A stretch of 64,000 nt of DNA from Chromatiales bacterium (GCA_014762505.1 JABURS010000028.1:1-64000), one strand, 5' to 3'. Positions 21,238-31,780 are shown, counted from the stretch's first letter. Program-made: numbers and translations. The notes: generated by a model from the sequence alone, not told the origin.

Positions 21238-22098
21238 ATGAGCTGGCTGGAACGACTGCTTCCTTCACGCATCCGCACCGACGCCACCGGCAAGCGCGGC
21301 GTACCCGAGGGATTGTGGAACAAGTGCGACGCCTGCGGCGCCGTGCTCTATCGCGCCGAGCTCGAGCGCAACCTCGAGGTCTGTCCCAAGTGCTCCCACC
21401 ACATGCGCATCGATGCGCGCCGTCGCCTGGATGTCTTCCTGGACGAGGCCCCGCGCGAGGAGATCGGTGGCGAGATCGAACCCGTCGACATCCTCAAGTT
21501 CCGTGACAGCAAGCGCTACAAGGATCGCCTGGTCGCCGCGCAAAAGGCCACCGGCGAGAAGGACGCGCTGATCGTCATGCGCGGGGCGGTCAAGGGCCTG
21601 CCGCTGGTGGCGGCGGCCTTCGACTTCCGTTTCATGGGAGGTTCCATGGGCTCGGTGGTGGGCGAGCGCTTCGTGCGCGCGGCCAATGCCAGCCTGGAGG
21701 CCGAGATCCCCCTGATCTGCTTCTCCGCCAGTGGCGGGGCGCGCATGCAGGAGGCGCTGTTCTCGCTCATGCAGATGTCCAAGACCTCGGCGGCACTGGC
21801 CCGCCTGTCGCGCCGGGGCGTGCCCTTCATCTCGGTGCTCACCGACCCGACCATGGGCGGGGTGTCGGCCAGCTTCGCCATGCTGGGCGATGTGCACATC
21901 GCCGAGCCTAACGCCCTGATCGGTTTCGCCGGTCCGCGCGTCATCCAGCAGACCGTGCGCGAGACCCTGCCGGAGGGTTTCCAGCGCAGTGAGTTCCTGC
22001 TCGAGCACGGTGCCATCGACATGATCGTCGATCGTCGCGACCTGCGCGACCGGGTGGCGAGCCTGCTCGCCATCATGACCCATCGTCCGGCCCCCTGA
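21238..22098 (+). CDS. accD: acetyl-CoA carboxylase carboxyltransferase subunit beta
   Basis: Beta half of the carboxyltransferase that makes malonyl-CoA for fatty-acid synthesis. A four-cysteine zinc ribbon (C30, C33, C49, C52) precedes the crotonase-like carboxyltransferase domain, with [11 protein letters not shown] and [21 protein letters not shown]. Length is 286 aa. AccA is not in the window. It sits between trpA and folC, as in many Gammaproteobacteria. Confidence 0.97.
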   Translation: MSWLERLLPSRIRTDATGKRGVPEGLWNKCDACGAVLYRAELERNLEVCPKCSHHMRIDARRRLDVFLDEAPREEIGGEIEPVDILKFRDSKRYKDRLVAAQKATGEKDALIVMRGAVKGLPLVAAAFDFRFMGGSMGSVVGERFVRAANASLEAEIPLICFSASGGARMQEALFSLMQMSKTSAALARLSRRGVPFISVLTDPTMGGVSASFAMLGDVHIAEPNALIGFAGPRVIQQTVRETLPEGFQRSEFLLEHGAIDMIVDRRDLRDRVASLLAIMTHRPAP

Positions 22099-22122
22099 TC
22101 CCGCCCGGAACGCTGCGGGCCC

Positions 22123-23388
22123 ATGCGCTTTCAGACCCTCGACGAATGGCTGGCCTGGCAGGAGACCGCGCATAGCACCGCCATCGACCTGGGCCTGGAG
22201 CGCGTCGGCGAGGTGGCCCGGCGGCTCGGCCTGACCCGGCCCGACGCCCCCGTCATCACCATCGCCGGCACCAACGGCAAGGGCTCCTGCGTGGCCTATT
22301 TCGAGGCCATCCACCAGGCCGCCGGCCGGCGCGTCGGTGCCTATACCTCGCCGCATCTGCTGCGCTACAACGAGCGTGTGCGCGTGGATGGCCTTCCTGT
22401 CACCGACGAGGCCCTCTGCGAGGCCTTCGCGCGCATCGATACGGCGCGCGGCGATATCAGCCTCAGCTATTTCGAGTTCGGCACGCTGGCCGCGCTGGAG
22501 GTGTTCCGCCAGCAGGCGGTGGACGTGATCCTGCTGGAGGTCGGTCTCGGCGGCCGGCTGGACGCCGTCAACATCCTCGACGCCGACCTGGCGCTGATCG
22601 CCAGCATCGGTCTCGACCACGTCGAGTGGCTGGGCGAGGATCGCGAGTCCATCGGCCGGGAGAAGGCCGGGATCATGCGTGCCGGACGCCCGGTGGTCTG
22701 CGGCGACCGCGAGCCGCCGGGCTCGATCCTGGCGCATGCCGCCTCCGTGGGGGCGACACTCTATCGCATCGGCGAAGAGTTCGACGTCGAGCTTGGGGAG
22801 GGCGACTGGAGCTGGCGCACGGACGATCGGCGGCTGGACGAACTGCCCCGGCCGGCGCTGGCCGGGGCCGTCCAGTACGACAACGCCGCCTGTGTGCTCA
22901 TGGGTCTGGAACTGCTGCGCGAACGCCTGCCGGTCTCGCGTGCCCATATCGAGGTCGGGCTGTCCGCGGCCCGTCTGGGCGGGCGTTATCAGCGGCTGCC
23001 CGGGCCTGCCGAGACCATCCTGGACGTGGCCCATAATCCGGACAGTGCACGGGTCTTCGCTCAGACCCTGGCGGCAGATCCCGTCGCCGGACAGACCCTG
23101 GCCGTGTGTGCCGTGCTGGCCGACAAGGACCTGGAGGCCATCGCCCGGCCGTTCCTTCCCCTGGTCGACGCCTGGTACGTCGGCGGGCTCGACGTCGCCC
23201 GGGCGCGTCCGACCCAGGCGCTGGCCGACGAGCTGCAGGCGCTGGTGCCGGCCGGCATCGGTGTGGAGCGACACCCCACGGTCTTCGAGGCCTACGAGGC
23301 TGCCCGCCGCGCGGCCCTGCCCGGCGACCGCATCATCGTGTTCGGCTCCTTCTACACCGTGGCCGCCGTGCTGGACCGATGCCTATAA
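22123..23388 (+). CDS. folC: bifunctional folylpolyglutamate / dihydrofolate synthase
   Basis: Adds glutamate to dihydropteroate and to tetrahydrofolates. The Mur-ligase-type ATP loop ITIAGTNGKGSCVAYFEAI, YTSPHLLRYNERVRVDG and the C-terminal ILDVAHNPDSARVF are family signatures. Length is 421 aa. It starts 24 bases after accD. Its last codons overlap a TATAAT (23384-23389) that could serve the downstream SPOR-domain gene. Confidence 0.95.
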   Translation: MRFQTLDEWLAWQETAHSTAIDLGLERVGEVARRLGLTRPDAPVITIAGTNGKGSCVAYFEAIHQAAGRRVGAYTSPHLLRYNERVRVDGLPVTDEALCEAFARIDTARGDISLSYFEFGTLAALEVFRQQAVDVILLEVGLGGRLDAVNILDADLALIASIGLDHVEWLGEDRESIGREKAGIMRAGRPVVCGDREPPGSILAHAASVGATLYRIGEEFDVELGEGDWSWRTDDRRLDELPRPALAGAVQYDNAACVLMGLELLRERLPVSRAHIEVGLSAARLGGRYQRLPGPAETILDVAHNPDSARVFAQTLAADPVAGQTLAVCAVLADKDLEAIARPFLPLVDAWYVGGLDVARARPTQALADELQALVPAGIGVERHPTVFEAYEAARRAALPGDRIIVFGSFYTVAAVLDRCL

Positions 23389-23419
23389 TGCCCGTGCCCA
23401 CTGAGTGACGAGAGACAGC

Positions 23420-23995
23420 GTGGATATCCCTATCAAGCAACGACTGGTCGGACTTGCCGTGCTGATCGCCCTGGCCGCGATCTTCCTGCCCATGCTGCTC
23501 GACGGCTCCGGCCGCGAGGGGCATGTGCGGGTGGACATGGACATCCCGCCGGAACCGCTGTTTCCGGCGCCCGAGCGCCTGCCGGAACGGCCGACGGCGC
23601 CCGAGCCGGTCGAACGCAGTCTGCCGGCCGAGGCGCCGGCCCCGGTGCAGGCGTCGGAGCCGGCCCCGGCACCTGCCGAGACGGCCAGGCCGCGGCCGGC
23701 CGAGCCCGTGGCCCGGGCCACGCCCTCCGCCCCCGCCGAGCGTGGTGAGGCCGTGACCGAAGAGGGTTGGGTCGTGCAGGTCGGCAGTTTCAGCGAGGAG
23801 GGGCGTGCGCAGACGCTGCGCAAGAGCCTGCGTGAGAAGGGCTTCGAGGCCTTCGTCGAGCCCTTCAGCAGTGGCGAGATTCACGTGTATCGCGTGAAGG
23901 TGGGGCCGCCGGCCGCGCGCGCCGACGCCGAGGGGCTGGCCGTACGCCTGGAGCAGGAGCAGGGGCTCAAGGGCCTGGTGGTCTCTCAGCCCTGA
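23420..23995 (+). CDS. dedD: DedD-like SPOR-domain cell-division protein
   Basis: A short cytoplasmic tail, one membrane segment (about residues 9-27: LVGLAVLIALAAIFLPMLL), a Pro/Ala/Glu-rich periplasmic linker, and a C-terminal SPOR domain (about 115-190, starting GWVVQVGSFSEEGRAQTLRK) that binds denuded septal glycan. Layout and position before cvpA-purF match DedD. The GTG at 23420 follows GAGAG; an in-frame GTG at 23405 would add five residues. Length is 191 aa. Confidence 0.87.
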   Translation: MDIPIKQRLVGLAVLIALAAIFLPMLLDGSGREGHVRVDMDIPPEPLFPAPERLPERPTAPEPVERSLPAEAPAPVQASEPAPAPAETARPRPAEPVARATPSAPAERGEAVTEEGWVVQVGSFSEEGRAQTLRKSLREKGFEAFVEPFSSGEIHVYRVKVGPPAARADAEGLAVRLEQEQGLKGLVVSQP

Positions 23996-24087
23996 GGTTT
24001 TGCATGTCTTCACGCCGTCGGCTCTGTTAGAATTGCCGGCCTCACACACCACGACCGATCCCTTCGAGGACTGATCCCGCCAATCCA

Positions 24088-24618
24088 ATGAGCTGGTTCG
24101 ATCTTGTCATCCTGGGCGTGATTGCCATATCCGCCGTGGTGGGCGCCTATCGCGGCCTGATCAAGGAGGCCGTGTCGCTGGCCACCTGGATACTGGCCGT
24201 CTGGGTCGCCATCCGCTTTTCCGCCGCCTTCTCCTCGGTGCTGCCCGACGCGCTCTCCAGCGCGAGCTTCAGCCTGGGCGAGCTGGAATTCCGGCTCGAC
24301 AATCTCAAGGTCGGCATCGCCATGGTCATCCTGTTCATCCTGACCTGGATCGTCGGTGCCATCGTCCAGTTCCTGCTGCGCTATCTGGTGCAGGTGGCCA
24401 ATTTCACCGCCACCGACCGCCTGCTCGGCGCCGGCTTCGGCGTGCTGCGCGGCGGCCTGCTGGTGGTGGCGCTGCTGCTGCTCGCGGGGCTCACCACGGC
24501 ACCGCGTGCCGGCTTCTGGCAGAACTCGCTGCTGATCCCGCCCTTCGAGCAGGTGGCCGTCTGGGCCCTGCAGCTGCTGCCGGATCACGTGGCCCACTAC
24601 TTCTCCTATGCTAGTTAA
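24088..24618 (+). CDS. cvpA: CvpA family inner-membrane protein
   Basis: Named for colicin V production and found in front of purF across Gammaproteobacteria. Four hydrophobic segments are visible in 176 residues, with the typical start MSWFDLVILGVIAISAVVGAYRGLIKEA. The pair cvpA-purF is conserved and 39 bases apart. The biochemical role is unsettled; in enterics it affects envelope stress and bile resistance. TTAGAAT near 24030 may be a -10 box. Confidence 0.92.
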   Translation: MSWFDLVILGVIAISAVVGAYRGLIKEAVSLATWILAVWVAIRFSAAFSSVLPDALSSASFSLGELEFRLDNLKVGIAMVILFILTWIVGAIVQFLLRYLVQVANFTATDRLLGAGFGVLRGGLLVVALLLLAGLTTAPRAGFWQNSLLIPPFEQVAVWALQLLPDHVAHYFSYAS

Positions 24619-24657
24619 GGCCTGATAAGGGCATCGTTACACAATCGTGAGGTTTGA

Positions 24658-26163
<1,506 letters not shown>

Positions 26164-26164
26164 G

Positions 26165-26818
26165 ATGCGACGGCTCGGGCTGGCGCTGTGCCTGCTGGTG
26201 TCCGGCCTGCTGCCGCTTGTCGTGCAGGCCGCGGTGGATGACGCGAGGACCCAGGACCTGATGCCACGTATACCCCTCAGCGATCCCTGGCAGCCCGTCC
26301 TCGACGAGCTCGCCCTCCGCTATCCCGGGCATGACCGGCAACGGGTGGTGATCGTGAGCGTGGGCGAGCAGCAGCTGCATTACTTCGAGGAGGGCCGGCT
26401 GGTGCGCAGCTACCCGGTCTCCACCTCGCGCTATGGCATCGGCAGTGCCGAGGGCAGCAACCGCACGCCACTGGGCGTGCACCGGGTGCGGCGCAAGATC
26501 GGTGCCGATGCGCCCCTGGGCACCATTTTCAGGGCCCGCCAGGACACGGGTGTCGTGGCCGAGATCGTGCACGAGCCGCGCTTCACCGACGACGACTACG
26601 TCACCAGCCGCATCCTCTGGCTGGATGGCCTGGAGGAGGGCCGCAATCGCGGCCCCGGGGTGGATTCCTTCCAGCGCTACATCTATCTGCACGGCACGCA
26701 CGAGGAGGGGCTGATCGGCCAGCCGGCCTCGCATGGCTGCGTGCGCATGTACAACCGCGACGTGGCCGAGCTCTTCGATGCCCTGCCCGAAGACAGCCTG
26801 GTGGTGATCGTCGAATAG
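26165..26818 (+). CDS. L,D-transpeptidase (YkuD domain), exported
   Basis: A signal peptide (about residues 1-22, ending VVQA) precedes a YkuD catalytic domain. The active-site motif is visible as HGTHEEGLIGQPASHGCVRM, with the catalytic histidine and cysteine. Such enzymes cross-link peptidoglycan 3-3 or attach lipoproteins to it. No LysM or other binding domain is present, and the 217-residue length fits the small stand-alone class. It starts one base after purF. The riboswitch of the next gene lies about 55 bases downstream. Confidence 0.9.
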   Translation: MRRLGLALCLLVSGLLPLVVQAAVDDARTQDLMPRIPLSDPWQPVLDELALRYPGHDRQRVVIVSVGEQQLHYFEEGRLVRSYPVSTSRYGIGSAEGSNRTPLGVHRVRRKIGADAPLGTIFRARQDTGVVAEIVHEPRFTDDDYVTSRILWLDGLEEGRNRGPGVDSFQRYIYLHGTHEEGLIGQPASHGCVRMYNRDVAELFDALPEDSLVVIVE

Positions 26819-26871
26819 CCTCCGAGTGACGGCCGTTTGACAGCCCGCCAGGGCTGGCATAGGCTTTTCGC

Positions 26872-26939
26872 AACGCGCCGATTTGAATCTCAGCTTGCGG
26901 GCGCTCAACAAATGCAGCTAAAGCGGGAGTCCATCAGGA
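26872..26939 (+). promoter_or_regulatory. SAM-II-type riboswitch with antiterminator, upstream of metZ
   Basis: P1 is GCGCC/GGCGC (26875-26879 with 26900-26904). The conserved GATTT follows P1 (26880-26884), and AAATGCAGCTAAAGCGGG (26910-26927) is the conserved 3' side of the SAM-II aptamer (AAATG-n-AGCTAAA, then GGG). TTGC (26895-26898) can pair with GCAG (26914-26917) as the pseudoknot (inference). AAAGCGGG (26920-26927) can instead pair with CCTGCTTT (26940-26947), forming an antiterminator that uses the aptamer's own 3' strand. SAM binding should therefore free the downstream terminator and turn metZ off. Confidence 0.85.
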
Positions 26940-26971
26940 CCTGCTTTGGCATTGCTGAAGCGGGTTTTTTT
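26940..26971 (+). terminator. riboswitch-controlled terminator before metZ
   Basis: CCTGCTTT (26940-26947) pairs with GAAGCGGG (26957-26964), and further pairs extend the stem toward a 3-base loop. Seven T's follow (26965-26971). The left arm is the same segment claimed by the antiterminator, so the two folds exclude each other. Confidence 0.88.
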
Positions 26972-27005
26972 GTGCCCGCATCAAATGATATGGAGAGGAA
27001 CAGCC

Positions 27006-28202
27006 ATGACCATTGATGACAGCGGCGACGCCTACGGCTTCGAGACCCTGGGCGTACGTGCGGGGCAGACGCGCACCGCCGAGGGCGAACAGTCCGAGCC
27101 CATCTTCCCCACCTCGAGCTTCGTCTTCGAGAGTGCCGCGCAGGCCGCCGCCCGCTTTGGCGGGCAGGAACCCGGCAACATCTACTCGCGCTTCACCAAC
27201 CCGACGGTGCGCATGTTCCAGGACCGGCTGGCGGCGCTGGAGGGGGGCGAGTCCTGCGTGGCCACCTCGTCCGGCATGGCGGCGATCCTGGCCACCTGCA
27301 TGGGCCTGCTCGAGGCCGGCGACCACGTGGTGTGCTCGCGCGCGGTATTCGGCACCACCACGGTGCTGTTCAACAACTACCTCAAGAAGTTCGGCGTGGC
27401 CACCGACTTCGTGCCGCTCACCGACATGGCGGCCTGGGAGGCGGCGATCCGGGACAACACCCGGCTGCTGTTCGTGGAGACACCCTCCAACCCGCTCACC
27501 CAGGTCGTCGACATCCGCGCGCTGGCCGAGCTCGCGCACCGGCGCGGCTGCCTGCTGGTGGTGGACAACTGCTTCTGCACCCCGGCCCTGCAGCGACCGC
27601 TGGAGCTGGGTGCGGACATCGTCATCCACTCGGCCACCAAGTACCTGGACGGGCAGGGGCGCTGCATCGGCGGTGCCGTGGTCGGCGATGCCGAGCGCGT
27701 GGGCAAGGACGTGTTCGGCTTCCTGCGCACCGCCGGCCCCACCATGAGCCCCTTCAACGCCTGGGTGTTCCTCAAGGGCCTGGAGACCCTGAAGCTGCGC
27801 ATGGAGGCCCATAGCGCCAAGGCCCTGGAGCTGGCCACCTGGCTCGAACACCAGCCGCAGGTGGCGAAGGTGCACTATCCCGGCCTGGCCTCGCATCCGC
27901 AACACGCGCTCGCCGCGCAGCAGATGTCGGCCTTCGGCGGCATCATCGGCTTCGAGCTCGCCGCCGGCCAGGCGGACGCCTGGAGCGTGATTGACCACAC
28001 GCGCATGATCTCCATCACCGCCAACCTGGGGGATACCAAGTCCACCATCACCCATCCGGCCACCACCACGCACGGGCGGCTCACGCCCGAGCAGCGGGCC
28101 GATGCCGGCATCAGCGACGGGCTGATCCGTATCGCCGTGGGCCTGGAGGACGTGGATGACCTCAAGGCCGACCTGCAGCGCGGGCTCGACCAGCTGCGCT
28201 GA
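27006..28202 (+). CDS. metZ: O-succinylhomoserine sulfhydrylase
   Basis: PLP enzyme of the Cys/Met-metabolism family that makes homocysteine directly from O-succinylhomoserine and sulfide. The PLP lysine lies in HSATKYLDGQGR, and NIYSRFTNPTVRMFQDRLAALEGG is a MetZ signature. Length is 398 aa. The ATG at 27006 follows GGAGAGG; the frame upstream runs into the terminator. purF-metZ adjacency and the strong resemblance to pseudomonad MetZ favour this over MetB/MetY. The SAM-II element in front ties its expression to the methionine end product. Confidence 0.93.
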   Translation: MTIDDSGDAYGFETLGVRAGQTRTAEGEQSEPIFPTSSFVFESAAQAAARFGGQEPGNIYSRFTNPTVRMFQDRLAALEGGESCVATSSGMAAILATCMGLLEAGDHVVCSRAVFGTTTVLFNNYLKKFGVATDFVPLTDMAAWEAAIRDNTRLLFVETPSNPLTQVVDIRALAELAHRRGCLLVVDNCFCTPALQRPLELGADIVIHSATKYLDGQGRCIGGAVVGDAERVGKDVFGFLRTAGPTMSPFNAWVFLKGLETLKLRMEAHSAKALELATWLEHQPQVAKVHYPGLASHPQHALAAQQMSAFGGIIGFELAAGQADAWSVIDHTRMISITANLGDTKSTITHPATTTHGRLTPEQRADAGISDGLIRIAVGLEDVDDLKADLQRGLDQLR

Positions 28203-29446
28203 TGCGCATGACGGGCCCGCGCGACGACCTGCTGGCCATCTACGCCGCCGCGCTGGCGGCCGTGGGTGGCGAGCGGGCAGTACTGCGCGCGCTGGCCGAC
28301 ACCCCCTTGGCAGGCCAGTGGCAGGTGGTGGCCATCGGCAAGGCGGCCGCCGCCATGTGGCGCGGGGCGCGGCAGTCCCTGGGCGAACGGCTGGGCGCCG
28401 GTCTCGTCATCACCAAGACCGGGCATGCCGAGGGGCTGGTCACGGGGCCCGGGCTCGAGGTCATCGAATCCGACCATCCGGTGCCCGGCACGCAGAGCCT
28501 CGCGGCGGGTCGGCGCCTGCTGGCCTTTCTTGGGGACGCCCCGCCGGATGCCCGTTTCCTGTTCCTGATCTCCGGCGGTGCTTCCAGCCTGGTCGAGGTC
28601 CTGCCCGAGGGGGTCGATGCCGGGTGGCTGGCCCGCCTCAACACCTGGCTGCTTGGCAGTGGTCTCGATATCGCGGCCGTCAACGCCGTGCGCCGCCGTG
28701 CCTCGCGCATCAAGGGGGGTGGCCTGCTGTCCTGGCTGGCGGGGCGGGAGGCGCGCTGTCTGCTGATCTCCGACGTGCCGGGAGACGACCCGGCGGTGAT
28801 CGGCTCGGGACTGCTGGTCCCGGGTGATGCGCCGCCGCTGCCCGCGGGGCTGCCGGACTGGATACGCGACGGGTTGCCGCCCCTGCCGCGGCCGGACAGC
28901 GGTGTTACCGTCGACTGCCGTATCGTGGCCGACCGTCGCCGTGCCCTGGATGCGGCCGCGGCCGCGGCGGCGGCGCGTGGTTACCCCGTGCACCGGCACG
29001 AGGCCTTTCTCGCCGGCGAGGCGCAGGCCGTGGGCGAGCGCCTGGCCGAGGCCCTGCGACAGGGGCCGGCAGGTGTCCACCTCTGGGCCGGTGAGACCAC
29101 CGTGCGCCTGCCGGCACGGCCCGGGCGGGGCGGGCGCAACCAGCACCTCGCCCTGGCCGCCGCGCAGCGCCTGGCCGGTGGGGCCGGCATCTGGCTGCTG
29201 GCCGCCGGCACCGACGGCAGCGACGGCCCGACCGGGGACGCCGGCGCCCTGGTCGACGGGCAGAGCGCGGCGCGCATGGCGCTGGACGGCTGCGACCCGG
29301 GGGCGGCGCTCGCACGGGCCGACAGCGGCCCCTGCCTGGAGGCGGCCGGCGATCTCATCCGTACGGGCCCGACTGGGACCAACGTGATGGATCTCGTCAT
29401 CGGGCTTAAAATCGACGGCCCGACCCAACCCCGCGCGACACCATGA
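28202..29446 (+). CDS. glycerate 2-kinase (GckA/TtuD, MOFRL family)
   Basis: Phosphorylates D-glycerate to 2-phosphoglycerate. The N-terminal DUF4147 part carries AIGKAAAAMWRGA and VIESDHPVPGTQS, the glycine-rich LISGGASSLVEVLPEGV is near residue 120, and the C-terminal MOFRL domain contains AAGTDGSDGPTGDAGALVDG. Length is 414 aa. It starts on the last base of the metZ stop and ends with an ATGA overlap with the next gene, so all three are coupled. A second ATG at 28208 is possible. Confidence 0.88.
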   Translation: MRMTGPRDDLLAIYAAALAAVGGERAVLRALADTPLAGQWQVVAIGKAAAAMWRGARQSLGERLGAGLVITKTGHAEGLVTGPGLEVIESDHPVPGTQSLAAGRRLLAFLGDAPPDARFLFLISGGASSLVEVLPEGVDAGWLARLNTWLLGSGLDIAAVNAVRRRASRIKGGGLLSWLAGREARCLLISDVPGDDPAVIGSGLLVPGDAPPLPAGLPDWIRDGLPPLPRPDSGVTVDCRIVADRRRALDAAAAAAAARGYPVHRHEAFLAGEAQAVGERLAEALRQGPAGVHLWAGETTVRLPARPGRGGRNQHLALAAAQRLAGGAGIWLLAAGTDGSDGPTGDAGALVDGQSAARMALDGCDPGAALARADSGPCLEAAGDLIRTGPTGTNVMDLVIGLKIDGPTQPRATP

Positions 29447-30249
29447 TCCGCAACCTCCACCAGGCGGCCCATGCCGCCCTCATGCTGGACGACCCGGCGG
29501 CCAAGCGCAGCGCCGCCGCCGAACTGCAGGCCCGCTGGGCGGCCGGCGAGCTGCTGCGCGAGACGGCGCCCGCAGCGGTGCCCATCGCGATCCCGGGCAG
29601 GCCGGACCGGCCCTTACTGGTGCATCCGCGCGACGTGCCCCAGCGTCGGCTCAACAGCGACGCGGGCCGGGCGGCACTGGTCCATGCCATTGCCCATATC
29701 GAGTTCAATGCCATCAATCTCGCCCTGGATGCCGTCTACCGCTTCCGTGACCTGCCAGATGCCTATTACGGCGACTGGTTGCGCGTGGCGGCCGAGGAGG
29801 CCAGCCACTTCGCCCTGCTGCAGGAGAGGCTGGCCGAACTGGGCCATGCCTACGGCGACCTGCCGGCGCACAACGGGCTGTGGGAGATGGCGGTGAAGAC
29901 CGCCCACGATCCGCTGGTGCGCATGGCGCTGGTGCCACGCGTGCTCGAGGCCCGCGGACTGGACGTGACACCCGGCATGATGGAGCGGCTGCGCCAGGTG
30001 GGCGATACGCGCACCGTGGCGATCCTCGAGGTCATCCTGCGCGAGGAGATCGGGCATGTGGCGATCGGCTCGCGCTGGTATGCTTGGTGCTGCGAACAAC
30101 GTGGCGTGGACCCGCAGGCGACCTTCCTCGACCTGCTGGACGAATACATGACGGGCCGCCTGCGTGGCCCCTTTCACGAAGAGGCGCGACGCCAGGCCGG
30201 CTTCACCGAGGCCGAACTGGCGAAACTCAACGCGCTCGACAGCAACTGA
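29443..30249 (+). CDS. DUF455 family ferritin-like protein
   Basis: A helical protein of 268 residues matching DUF455. Candidate di-iron ligands appear in the order expected for a ferritin-like four-helix bundle: HIEFNAINLALD, then EEASHFALLQERLAELG, then LREEIGHVAIGSRW. The HIEFNAI and EEIGHVAIGSRW stretches are strongly typical. The biochemical function of the family is not known to me. It overlaps the glycerate kinase gene by 4 bases and is followed by a lipoprotein gene after 15 bases, so it probably belongs to the metZ transcript. Confidence 0.85.
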   Translation: MIRNLHQAAHAALMLDDPAAKRSAAAELQARWAAGELLRETAPAAVPIAIPGRPDRPLLVHPRDVPQRRLNSDAGRAALVHAIAHIEFNAINLALDAVYRFRDLPDAYYGDWLRVAAEEASHFALLQERLAELGHAYGDLPAHNGLWEMAVKTAHDPLVRMALVPRVLEARGLDVTPGMMERLRQVGDTRTVAILEVILREEIGHVAIGSRWYAWCCEQRGVDPQATFLDLLDEYMTGRLRGPFHEEARRQAGFTEAELAKLNALDSN

Positions 30250-30264
30250 AGACGGGATGAAGAC

Positions 30265-31029
30265 ATGCGTTTGAAACTGACGATGGTCCTGGGCGTACTG
30301 GCCCTGGTGACACTGGCCGGCTGCTCCGGCCAGGACGATGAGACGGCCGGCGAGACCGCCCAGAAGGAGAACAGCCGCGAGCTGGTGCTGCACTTCCAGG
30401 AGAGCGAGCCGGGCATCGAGCCCTATCCGGTGCGCATGCTGGTGACGCCGGGCTTTCTGCGCATCGACGACGGCGTGGACGACGGCGGCTTCGTGCTCTA
30501 CGACCGCAGCTCGCGCCAGATCTACAGCGTCAGCCACGAGGCGCGCCAGATCCTGTTCATCGAGCATCGCGACATCGCCATCGAGCCGCCGCATGCCCTG
30601 GTGGACGAGGTGGCGGTGTCCAGCGACCCGCAGGCCCCGACCATCGGCGGCCGTGCGCCCATGCAGGTCGAGCTGACCACCAACGGCGAGCTCTGCCACG
30701 AGCTGGTGGCCGTGGAGGGTCTGCTCGAGGAGGCGCGCCTCGCGCTGATCGAGTATCACGAGACCCTGGCGGGCGAGCAGGCCGTCAATCTCAACAAGAC
30801 CCCGGTGGAGTACCAGACCGACTGCATGCTCTCCAGCCTGGTCTTCGGCGCCACCCGCTATCTCGATCACGGCTTCCCGATCCAGGAACGCAGCTACAAC
30901 GGCTACACGCGTGCACTGGTGGATTACGAGGAGTATGCCGAGCTTTCGCCGGAGCTGTTCGTGCTGCCGGATTACCGGCACTACTCGATCACCCCGCTGG
31001 AAGACGAACCGGCCGGGGAGTCGTTGTAG
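30265..31029 (+). CDS. predicted lipoprotein of unknown function
   Basis: A signal peptide ends in the lipobox TLAGC (lipidated C20), followed by an acidic Gln/Glu/Asp-rich spacer. The mature part (about 235 residues) reads as beta-rich and contains LRIDDGVDDGGFVLYDRSSR, which recalls DUF4412-like periplasmic proteins, but I cannot name a family. Two later cysteines (ELCHELV, TDCMLSS) could form a disulfide. It is the last gene of the metZ cluster and is followed by a strong hairpin. Confidence 0.72.
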   Translation: MRLKLTMVLGVLALVTLAGCSGQDDETAGETAQKENSRELVLHFQESEPGIEPYPVRMLVTPGFLRIDDGVDDGGFVLYDRSSRQIYSVSHEARQILFIEHRDIAIEPPHALVDEVAVSSDPQAPTIGGRAPMQVELTTNGELCHELVAVEGLLEEARLALIEYHETLAGEQAVNLNKTPVEYQTDCMLSSLVFGATRYLDHGFPIQERSYNGYTRALVDYEEYAELSPELFVLPDYRHYSITPLEDEPAGESL

Positions 31030-31069
31030 GCGATCTTCGGAGGCCTGCCCGTGTGGCAGGAGGGGAGGA

Positions 31070-31097
31070 CAGGGCCGGGCGGCAACGCCCGGCCCTG
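31070..31097. terminator. very stable hairpin between convergent lipoprotein and cyclophilin genes
   Basis: A perfect 12-bp stem (31070-31081 with 31086-31097), nearly all G/C, closes a GCAA (GNRA-type) tetraloop. It lies between two convergent stops. No T-run follows on either strand, so the mechanism may be pausing or 3'-end protection rather than classic intrinsic termination. Confidence 0.6.
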
Positions 31098-31110
31098 CTG
31101 CTGAAGCGGG

Positions 31111-31692
31111 TTACTGGCTGACGCTGGCCTTCTCGATGACCACGGGTTCCATGGGCACGTCCTGGTGCATGCCGGCGCGGCCGGTGCGCACGCCCTCGAT
31201 CTCCTTCACCACGTCCATGCCCTCGACCACCTGGCCGAACACGCAATAGCCCCAGCCCTGCTGGGTCTCGCTGGTGAAGTTCAGGAAGTCGTTGTCCTTC
31301 ACGTTGATGAAGAACTGGGCCGTGGCCGAATGCGGGTTCGGGGTGCGGGCCATGGCGATGGAGCCGGCCACGTTCTTCAGGCCGTTGCTGGCCTCGTTGC
31401 GGATCTCGGCACGGGTGGCCTTCTGTTCCATGTCCACGGTGAAGCCGCCGCCCTGGATCATGAAGTTGGGGATCACGCGGTGGAAGATGGTGCCGTCGTA
31501 GAAGCCGTCCTCGGCGTACTGGATGAAGTTCGCCACCGTTTCCGGCGCCTTGTCCGGGTAGAGCTCGATGACGATCTTGCCCTTGTTGGTGTCGAGGGTG
31601 ACGGTGGGGTTGGTGGAATCATTCATGGCGTAGGCCCCTGCGGAAACGATGAGAAGAAGCAGCGCGATGCCCAGACGTGTGATGGTCTTCAT
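31111..31692 (-). CDS. periplasmic cyclophilin-type peptidyl-prolyl isomerase
   Basis: Cyclophilin fold with [15 protein letters not shown], the active-site arginine in FHRVI, and [19 protein letters not shown]. The start at 31692 gives a signal peptide ([20 protein letters not shown], cleaved after AYA) and 193 residues, so this is the exported PpiA-like type. The frame is open for 85 more codons upstream, but these would overlap gltX control sequence and hide the signal peptide. It is divergent from gltX. Confidence 0.93.
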   Translation of the reverse strand: MKTITRLGIALLLLIVSAGAYAMNDSTNPTVTLDTNKGKIVIELYPDKAPETVANFIQYAEDGFYDGTIFHRVIPNFMIQGGGFTVDMEQKATRAEIRNEASNGLKNVAGSIAMARTPNPHSATAQFFINVKDNDFLNFTSETQQGWGYCVFGQVVEGMDVVKEIEGVRTGRAGMHQDVPMEPVVIEKASVSQ

Positions 31693-31780
31693 GATTACGC
31701 AGCCGTTTGAAGTGGAAAGCGGCATGATAAGAGGGCGGCGCCGGCGAGTCCAACCCACACGCTGCGCATGTGGATAACTT

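Noticed and set aside
23384-23389. Perfect TATAAT at the end of folC as a promoter for dedD
   Set aside because: It spans the folC stop codon and lacks a -35 box at normal spacing. It may be real but was not called as a feature.
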